10,892 nt of DNA, taken from NCBI GenBank assembly GCA_016213455.1, contig JACRAG010000307.1, positions 1 to 10,892 on the forward strand, given 5' to 3'. The notes under the pieces were generated by a model that saw only the letters and a list, made by a program, of their open reading frames with translations, did not search any database and was not told the DNA's origin. Within the stretch, counting starts at the first letter, position 1; each line of letters starts with the position of its first letter. Shown here in pieces: positions 6,962-10,892 of the stretch. A program made the position numbers and the translations under genes. This DNA is from Anaerolineae bacterium. GTDB taxonomy: Bacteria; Chloroflexota; Anaerolineae; Anaerolineales; Anaerolineaceae.

Positions 6962-7975
6962 CTAAAAGACAAGAGAAACCTTCATGGCCTTTTCACGCCC
7001 GGTTTCGGCCAGGCTCAACGCCTGCTCAAAATCAGCGAAAGGCATGCGGTGGGTGATCAGATCCGAAATTCCCAACGCCGGGTTGGAAAGCATGTGCACG
7101 GCTTCGTCAAGCCGCTCCTGATCGTTGCAGGCGCCCAGGATTTCGATCTCCTTGATATGCAGCGAAAACAAATCCACGGGGGTCTCGCCGGGAATGGCGG
7201 AAAAGACCACCAGCCGCCCCTTGGGCTTCAGGCATTGAAAACATTCCCCAAATGCCTGGGCCGATCCAATTGCCAGAATGGCTGCATCAAAACCCGCGCC
7301 GCCGGCAAGTTTCTTGATCTCGGCGATGGGATCAGCCAGCGCCTTGCTGTTCAGCCGGATCGCCGAAGCGCCGGCAAACGAAAGCCGGAAATCATGCCGG
7401 CCCACGATGACGGTTTTGGACAGGTTGAAAGCCTCGGCAAGGCGGGCGATCAATACCCCAAACGGTCCGTCGCCGATGATCAACAGCGATTGTCCCGGCT
7501 GCAGTTTGGCCTGGGACAGCGCTTCCAGGCAAACGCTGACCGGTTCAGCCAGAGATGCCAGCGGGAAATCAACACTGTCGGGAACAACCCGGGCGCGATC
7601 CTGACGCACGACATAGTATTCTGCCATGGTGCCCTGCAGGTTAATCCCAAAATGGTCCATGTTCAGGCAGAGATGACGCATGCCGTCCTGGCAAGCCTGG
7701 CAGGTTCCGCACGGATGGACGGGATGGGTGGCAACCCGGTCGCCAACCTTAAAGCCCTGCACCGCCTTACCCACCTCCACCACCGTCCCGGCGCCTTCAT
7801 GTCCGATCACCACCGGCAGCTCAATCCCAAACGGATTGGAGCGGATATCGTTCAAATCGGAGGTACAGATGGTGGCAGCACCGGTTTTGATCAACAGCTG
7901 GTCATGCTTAATCGTCGGGATGGGGATATCGATCTGTTCGACCTGCCCAATCGCTTTCAATGATACGGCTTTCAT
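6962..7975 (-). CDS. Zinc-dependent medium-chain dehydrogenase (sorbitol/threonine dehydrogenase-like)
   Basis: This is a 337-residue NAD(P)-dependent alcohol or sugar dehydrogenase. The catalytic zinc site is represented by Cys37 (ICTSD), His59-Glu60 (GHEGAG) and Glu144 (LAEPVSV). The structural zinc site is complete: Cys89, Cys92, Cys95 and Cys103 in CGTCQACQDGMRHLC. The Rossmann motif is GDGPFG (168-173). The second nucleotide-binding strand ends VIVGRHDFR, with Gly-Arg where NAD-specific members usually have an acidic residue, so NADP use is possible. In this context it would oxidise a sugar (C1 to a lactone, or a ring or chain hydroxyl to a ketone) in the cytoplasm. It starts at ATG 7975, inside an ATGA overlap with the amidohydrolase stop, with GGGAG about 8 bases upstream. 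L-idonate, galactitol or threonine dehydrogenase activities are alternatives that sequence alone does not separate. Confidence 0.9.
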   Translation of the reverse strand: MKAVSLKAIGQVEQIDIPIPTIKHDQLLIKTGAATICTSDLNDIRSNPFGIELPVVIGHEGAGTVVEVGKAVQGFKVGDRVATHPVHPCGTCQACQDGMRHLCLNMDHFGINLQGTMAEYYVVRQDRARVVPDSVDFPLASLAEPVSVCLEALSQAKLQPGQSLLIIGDGPFGVLIARLAEAFNLSKTVIVGRHDFRLSFAGASAIRLNSKALADPIAEIKKLAGGAGFDAAILAIGSAQAFGECFQCLKPKGRLVVFSAIPGETPVDLFSLHIKEIEILGACNDQERLDEAVHMLSNPALGISDLITHRMPFADFEQALSLAETGREKAMKVSLVF

Positions 7976-8814
7976 AGAGTCACTCCCAATAGGTTGAGCG
8001 CATCGCGCCCCAAAATGTCAGCAATCACCTGATCCGAAACGCGCGGCAGGCCGCTGCTGCCAATGATCTGGTTGACATTGCGCAGGCCCTGGATCGAATC
8101 CGGCCCTTTGGCGAAAGGATAATCGCTGCCAAAGAGCAGCTTGTGGGTCACTTTGTATTCCTGCGCCGCAATCATGGTGTTATAGAACTGCCACGGGCGG
8201 TAATACAAGGCTGAAATATCGGCATAGACGTGCGGGTGCTTGCGGATCACCACCAGACATTCCTCAGAAAAAGGATGCCCACAATGCGCCAGGACCATAT
8301 GCAGCCCGGGGTATTGAATGGCTACTTCATCAAACAACCAGGGACGTCCATAATTCAATGGCGCATTATGGTTGAAGGTGGTGCCGGTATGAAACAAGAT
8401 TGGCAGACCGTTTTCCTGGCAGTAGCGGTAAACCGGGGCGCACATTGAATCGCGCGGGTCGAAACCGGCATATATCGGGCCCATTTTCACCCCGCGCAGT
8501 TTGAGGTGCTCTATTGCGTACTTCAACTCCTCGAAATGCTCCGGTTGGGTCGGATCACAGCAGGCAAACCCCACCAGTTTTTCGGGCGCGCGGGCCACAA
8601 ATTCGGCCACATAGTCATCCGGCACCCAGTAACCGGTGCGGCGGGCTTTTAGGCCGAAAACAACCACCTTTTCGAAAGCGGACATATCCTGGAGGAAAGG
8701 CTCCAGCCGCACGGTCAGGTCCAGCGGATAGCCGCGCGAAAGGTCCGCCTCGCGGATGGTCTCCGGCTGAAAGTGCAGGGCAGAGTCCCAGGCGTGGGTG
8801 TGTACATTTTGCAT
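7972..8814 (-). CDS. Amidohydrolase-family (COG2159-type) TIM-barrel metal-dependent hydrolase
   Basis: This is a 280-residue amidohydrolase 2 family protein. Metal and active-site positions are visible in order: HTH near the N-terminus (His5, His7), GVKMGPIYAGFDPRD (108-122), PILFHTGTT (138-146, His142), MVLAHCGHPF (173-182, His177) and LLFGSDYPF (226-234, Asp231). These fit the single-metal hydrolase, lactonase or decarboxylase branch that also contains L-fucono- and L-rhamnono-lactonases. In this operon a sugar lactonase or a hydrolase of a ring-opened intermediate is the likeliest role; decarboxylation of an oxidised intermediate is another. ATG 8814 is 3 bp after the second permease stop, with AAAGG ahead. 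The stop overlaps the dehydrogenase start (ATGA), so this enzyme is coupled to the dehydrogenase whose product it may act on. The length is typical of the family and no residues appear to be missing. Confidence 0.82.
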   Translation of the reverse strand: MQNVHTHAWDSALHFQPETIREADLSRGYPLDLTVRLEPFLQDMSAFEKVVVFGLKARRTGYWVPDDYVAEFVARAPEKLVGFACCDPTQPEHFEELKYAIEHLKLRGVKMGPIYAGFDPRDSMCAPVYRYCQENGLPILFHTGTTFNHNAPLNYGRPWLFDEVAIQYPGLHMVLAHCGHPFSEECLVVIRKHPHVYADISALYYRPWQFYNTMIAAQEYKVTHKLLFGSDYPFAKGPDSIQGLRNVNQIIGSSGLPRVSDQVIADILGRDALNLLGVTL

Positions 8815-8817
8815 CGC

Positions 8818-9672
8818 TTAACCTTTACTCCCCGAACGAGTCAGACCCTGGATGAAATAACGCTGTCCAAACAGGTAGATCACCAACATGGGCAGCATGC
8901 CCAGCAGCGAACCCGCCATGATGATGCCACGCCGGTCTATGCCTGTGCCGGAACGCCCGGTCAACTGCGACAGACCGCGCTGGACCGTGTAAAGCTGCGG
9001 ATCGTTCAGGTAGATGAGTGGACCAAGCAGATCGTTCCAGGACCACAGGAAGGTCAACAGTGCCACCGTCACCATGATGGGGATAGTCAGCGGGATAAAG
9101 ATCAACCAGTAGATTTTAAAGTAACTCGCGCCATCCAGTTGAGCCGCATCCATCATATCCTGCGGGATGCTCCGGTAAGCCTGACGCAGCAGGAAGATCA
9201 TGAAAGCGCCGCCAAAGAAGTTGGGCACAATCAAAGGCAGGAACGTGTCGATCCACTTTAATTTGGTAAAGATAAAGAAGGAAGGAATCATGGTGATGGC
9301 GTAAGGGATCATCAACGTCATCATCAGCATCGCAAAAAGGACGTTGCGCCCGCGGAAGTTCATCCGCGCGATGGCAAAGGCCGCCAGTGACGAAGAAATG
9401 CACATCCCGATCACCGAAAAGACAGCGATCACCAGGGTGTTCGTCAGGTAAACCGGCATCGGCATAACCTTGAACAGGCTGGCGAAATTGCCCAGGTAAA
9501 TGGGGGATGGTAGAAAACGCGGCGGCCATTCGTATTGTTGGACTGGCGTTTTAAAGGCTGAGCTGACCAGCCACAGGATGGGGAACAGGACGATGAAGGC
9601 CAGCACAACCAGTAAAGCATAATTCAAGGCTTGCTTTGAAAACCTCACCACGCGGGATCGGGCGACAATCAT
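8818..9672 (-). CDS. Sugar ABC transporter permease, MalG/UgpE type
   Basis: This is a 284-residue inner-membrane permease with about six hydrophobic segments (roughly residues 15-38, 76-102, 110-134, 145-163, 186-210, 250-270). The cytoplasmic EAA loop that contacts the ATPase reads MMDAAQLDGASYFKIYWLIF (173-192), followed by IPLTIP. The C-terminus RYFIQGLTRSGSKG is the usual end of carbohydrate permeases of the CUT1 family. I chose ATG 9672 over the ATG at 9696. It has a strong GAGGAGG 4 bases upstream and forms an ATGA overlap with the stop of the first permease, and the extra eight residues are not needed by the fold. It would pair with the first permease and a periplasmic or lipid-anchored binding protein to import an oligosaccharide or glycoside. 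No ATPase gene is in the window; a shared MsmK/UgpC-type ATPase encoded elsewhere is common for such operons. Confidence 0.95.
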   Translation of the reverse strand: MIVARSRVVRFSKQALNYALLVVLAFIVLFPILWLVSSAFKTPVQQYEWPPRFLPSPIYLGNFASLFKVMPMPVYLTNTLVIAVFSVIGMCISSSLAAFAIARMNFRGRNVLFAMLMMTLMIPYAITMIPSFFIFTKLKWIDTFLPLIVPNFFGGAFMIFLLRQAYRSIPQDMMDAAQLDGASYFKIYWLIFIPLTIPIMVTVALLTFLWSWNDLLGPLIYLNDPQLYTVQRGLSQLTGRSGTGIDRRGIIMAGSLLGMLPMLVIYLFGQRYFIQGLTRSGSKG

Positions 9673-10580
9673 ACGGCCTCCTCGTAAAACACCCACTTCT
9701 TTTCGAACTTGAAGTTCAGGTAGGTCAAGCCCAGGATAATAATGAAGACCATGTAGCCTACCGCGGAAGCCAACCCCATCCTTTGCAGGCGGAAGGCATT
9801 GGAGTAGATGTACATGACAATGGTTTGAGTCGCATTGGCCGGGCCGCCGCCAGTCATGATGAAAGGCAGGTCAAAAATTTGGACTGCATTAATAATACTG
9901 GTAACCAGAACAAAAAACGTGGTCGGCGAGAGCAACGGCAGTGTGATATTGACAAATTTTTGCCAGGCATTCGCGCCGTCGATCGAAGCCGCTTCGTAAT
10001 AGTCTTTGGAAATGTTTTGCAAACCGGCCAGAAAAATGACCGTATTAAAACCCAGGCTGGCCCAGATCGCCTCGATGATGAGCGCCCAGAGGGCATAGTT
10101 GGTATTCACCAGCCAGGGGATGGGCGCCAGCCCCAATAATTTCAAGAAACTGTTGATAATGCCCGCGTTGGCATCGTACATCCAGGTCCAGGCTAGCGCC
10201 GCGGAAGCCGTCGGCAAAATCACCGGAAGGAAGAACACGGCCCGGAAAAATTCTTTTCCTTTGAGCTGCTGGTTCAAGAGCAGCGCCACCAGCATGGCGA
10301 AAAATAAGCCAAATGATACCGTGCCCACCGCATACAGGACGGTATTTCGGAGGGTGGACACAAAGAAAGGATCGATGGTAAAGAGATCGCGGTAGTTTTG
10401 GAACCCCAACCATTTGGGGGACGTGATGAGGTTCCAATTGGTGAAGCTGACGTACAAAGAAAACAAAACTGGAAATAGCTGGAAGATCAGGAGCCCAAGC
10501 GCGGTTGGTAGAACAAACAACCAGGCATTGAATTCTTCTCGAATTCGCATACCGCCAGGCAAGGTCAAGCGTTTTAGCAT
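9669..10580 (-). CDS. Sugar ABC transporter permease, MalF/UgpA type
   Basis: This is a 303-residue inner-membrane permease with around six transmembrane stretches (approximately 20-44, 81-104, 115-136, 165-187, 222-240, 272-290). The N-terminal AWLFVLPTALGLLIFQLFPV is the classic first membrane segment of CUT1 MalF/UgpA-like permeases. The EAA loop YYEAASIDGANAWQKFVNIT (194-213) continues into LPLLSPT. GGGPANATQTIVMYIY (244-259) is another conserved family block. The length is normal, without the long MalF insertion of enterobacteria. ATG 10580 has AAAGGA about 7 bases upstream. It is 179 bp downstream of the binding-protein stop, the only sizeable gap in the window, and overlaps the second permease by four bases. 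It would form the heterodimeric channel with that permease. Confidence 0.95.
   Translation of the reverse strand: MLKRLTLPGGMRIREEFNAWLFVLPTALGLLIFQLFPVLFSLYVSFTNWNLITSPKWLGFQNYRDLFTIDPFFVSTLRNTVLYAVGTVSFGLFFAMLVALLLNQQLKGKEFFRAVFFLPVILPTASAALAWTWMYDANAGIINSFLKLLGLAPIPWLVNTNYALWALIIEAIWASLGFNTVIFLAGLQNISKDYYEAASIDGANAWQKFVNITLPLLSPTTFFVLVTSIINAVQIFDLPFIMTGGGPANATQTIVMYIYSNAFRLQRMGLASAVGYMVFIIILGLTYLNFKFEKKWVFYEEAV
9677..9683 (-). promoter_or_regulatory. Strong ribosome binding site deciding the second permease start
   Basis: GAGGAGG on the minus strand, 4 bases before the ATG at 9672. It lies inside the coding sequence of the first permease and downstream of the alternative ATG at 9696, so it supports the shorter 284-residue protein and the ATGA overlap. 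Confidence 0.75.
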
Positions 10581-10594
10581 CTGACATCCTTTTT

Positions 10595-10617
10595 CAAAAA
10601 TACAGGGAGAGGCTCAG
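10595..10617 (-). terminator. Possible leaky terminator/attenuator end of the long stem
   Basis: On the transcribed strand the 3' arm of the outer stem (CTGAGCCTCTCCCTG) is followed immediately by TATTTTTG, so a GC-rich stem ends next to five uridines. This resembles an intrinsic terminator, but the partner arm is about 100 bases upstream and the U-tract is short. Partial termination or a 3' end protecting the binding-protein mRNA is more likely than a full stop, because the permeases downstream have no clear promoter of their own. Confidence 0.35.
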
Positions 10618-10731
10618 TACCCATTCCATTTACTTTTGGTGGATGCTGTCAAATGAGCCTTCATTATCTGTAATTGCGAAGCATCCATCATATTGTTCTG
10701 AACGGGTACGCAGAGGCTGAGCCTCTCCCTG
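10603..10731 (-). repeat. Nested inverted repeat between binding-protein and permease genes
   Basis: The binding-protein to permease gap (10581-10759) holds concentric inverted repeats. The outer arms are 15 perfect bases, CAGGGAGAGGCTCAG (10603-10617) against its complement (10717-10731). They extend by a further nine pairs with one mismatch (10618-10626 with 10700-10708), leaving an 8-base bulge on the right arm. Inside is a second pair of 11-base arms with one mismatch (10637-10647 with 10680-10690), and within that a 5-bp hairpin (10652-10656 with 10661-10665, loop of 4). In the transcript the structure ends just before a short U-tract. The position, after a binding-protein gene and before its permeases, matches where bacteria often place mRNA-stabilising or partly terminating hairpins that keep binding protein in excess. 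The arms are clear in the sequence; the function is inferred. Confidence 0.7.
10712..10726 (-). promoter_or_regulatory. Local hairpin that competes with the long-range stem
   Basis: AGAGGC-TGA-GCCTCT is a 6-bp stem with a 3-base loop. Its bases 10717 and 10721-10726 are also needed for the outer arm that pairs with 10603-10617, so the two structures exclude each other. The local hairpin forms first during transcription, 33 bases after the binding-protein stop codon. The arrangement is like an attenuator, but no ligand- or ribosome-dependent trigger is visible. Confidence 0.4.
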
Positions 10732-10759
10732 ACTACACTACACGATCTAACCGGTAAAA

Positions 10760-10892
10760 TTATCCAACAAACGAAGCCCAGGCTTTGTCCAGTTCGGCAT
10801 TCATCGCCGCTTCAGAAGCTTCCAACGCCTGCCCCAGATCGCTGCCATCGTAGAAAGCTGCCATCCAGATCGGCTCGACCACACTCATCACC
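10760..10892 (-). CDS. ABC transporter sugar-binding protein (family 1), C-terminal fragment
   Basis: The last 43 complete codons of a gene entering from the right edge, ending at TAA (10762-10760). The readable tail (VVEPIWMAAFYDG, then LGQALEASEAAMNAELDKAW) has the amphipathic C-terminal helix and the repeated Ala/Glu pattern typical of family 1 extracellular solute-binding proteins, such as MalE- or UgpB-like proteins. The position directly before two CUT1 permeases makes this nearly certain. It would bind the imported sugar outside the membrane, as a lipoprotein or periplasmic protein depending on cell envelope. The ligand-binding lobes and signal sequence are outside the window, so specificity cannot be judged. 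Its promoter, and probably that of the whole operon, lies further right. Confidence 0.8.
   Translation of the reverse strand, partial: VMSVVEPIWMAAFYDGSDLGQALEASEAAMNAELDKAWASFVG

Noticed and set aside
5598-6965. A 455-residue open frame on the plus strand, the longest on that strand
   Set aside because: It lies antisense to the enolase-type dehydratase and the epimerase-like gene. Its His/Pro/Arg/Gln-rich translation has no recognisable domain and there is no good start site. It is the usual antisense frame of GC-rich coding DNA.
7049-7963. A 304-residue plus-strand open frame
   Set aside because: It mirrors the zinc dehydrogenase, whose eight expected zinc-site residues are all in place on the minus strand.
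9669-9696. The longer second-permease start at 9696
   Set aside because: The strong GAGGAGG site lies downstream of it and directly before the ATG at 9672, and the additional residues are not part of the conserved fold.
10647-10692. TTGACA (10652-10647, minus) and TATGAT (10692-10687, minus) as an internal promoter for the permeases
   Set aside because: The boxes are in the wrong order to pair: the TATGAT lies upstream of the TTGACA. Neither has a convincing partner 16-18 bases away. Both also fall in or next to the inverted repeat arms.
1-10892. Defence system, CRISPR array, prophage or insertion sequence
   Set aside because: I found no spaced direct repeats, transposase or integrase motifs, tRNA or attachment-like duplications. 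Every gene fits a transport or catabolic operon.

Overview
The window is one densely packed catabolic operon, read entirely on the minus strand, so it runs from the right edge to the left edge. Neither end is inside the window. At the right edge is the C-terminus of an ABC sugar-binding protein. At the left edge is the N-terminal third of a 2-keto-3-deoxygluconate (KDG) kinase-like PfkB protein. No rRNA, tRNA, CRISPR or mobile element is visible. The DNA is moderately GC-rich with strong Shine-Dalgarno sites and no taxonomic marker gene. A free-living heterotroph such as a Chloroflexota (Anaerolineae-type) or similar soil or sediment bacterium would fit, but that is a weak inference.

Order of transcription: (1) sugar-binding protein, C-terminus (10760-10892); (2) a 179-bp gap with a nested inverted repeat; (3) and (4) two ABC permeases of the MalF and MalG type (10580-9669, 9672-8818); (5) amidohydrolase, COG2159-type (8814-7972); (6) zinc medium-chain dehydrogenase (7975-6962); (7) enolase-superfamily sugar-acid dehydratase (6953-5784); (8) a short aldose-1-epimerase-like protein (5784-5050); (9) UlaG-like metallo-beta-lactamase-fold hydrolase with a TTG start (5066-4311); (10) RraA-like aldolase-family protein (4290-3616); (11) a 635-residue putative TIM-barrel glycosidase (3579-1672); (12) Eis-like two-domain N-acetyltransferase (1672-386); (13) KDG kinase-like protein (377-1). 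Most junctions are ATGA or TGATG overlaps or gaps of a few bases, which implies one mRNA with translational coupling.

Read as a pathway (inference), the operon imports a small glycoside or sugar and releases the monosaccharide inside the cell with the glycosidase. It then balances anomers with the epimerase, oxidises the sugar with the zinc dehydrogenase, and opens the lactone with the UlaG-like enzyme and/or the amidohydrolase. The enolase-type enzyme dehydrates the aldonate to a 2-keto-3-deoxy acid, which is either phosphorylated by the KDG kinase or cleaved by the RraA-like aldolase. No AMP-forming ATPase or transcriptional regulator is in view, and the actual substrate cannot be read from sequence. 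The least explained members are the glycosidase-like protein, the Eis-like acetyltransferase, and the presence of two candidate lactonases and two candidate end reactions in one operon.
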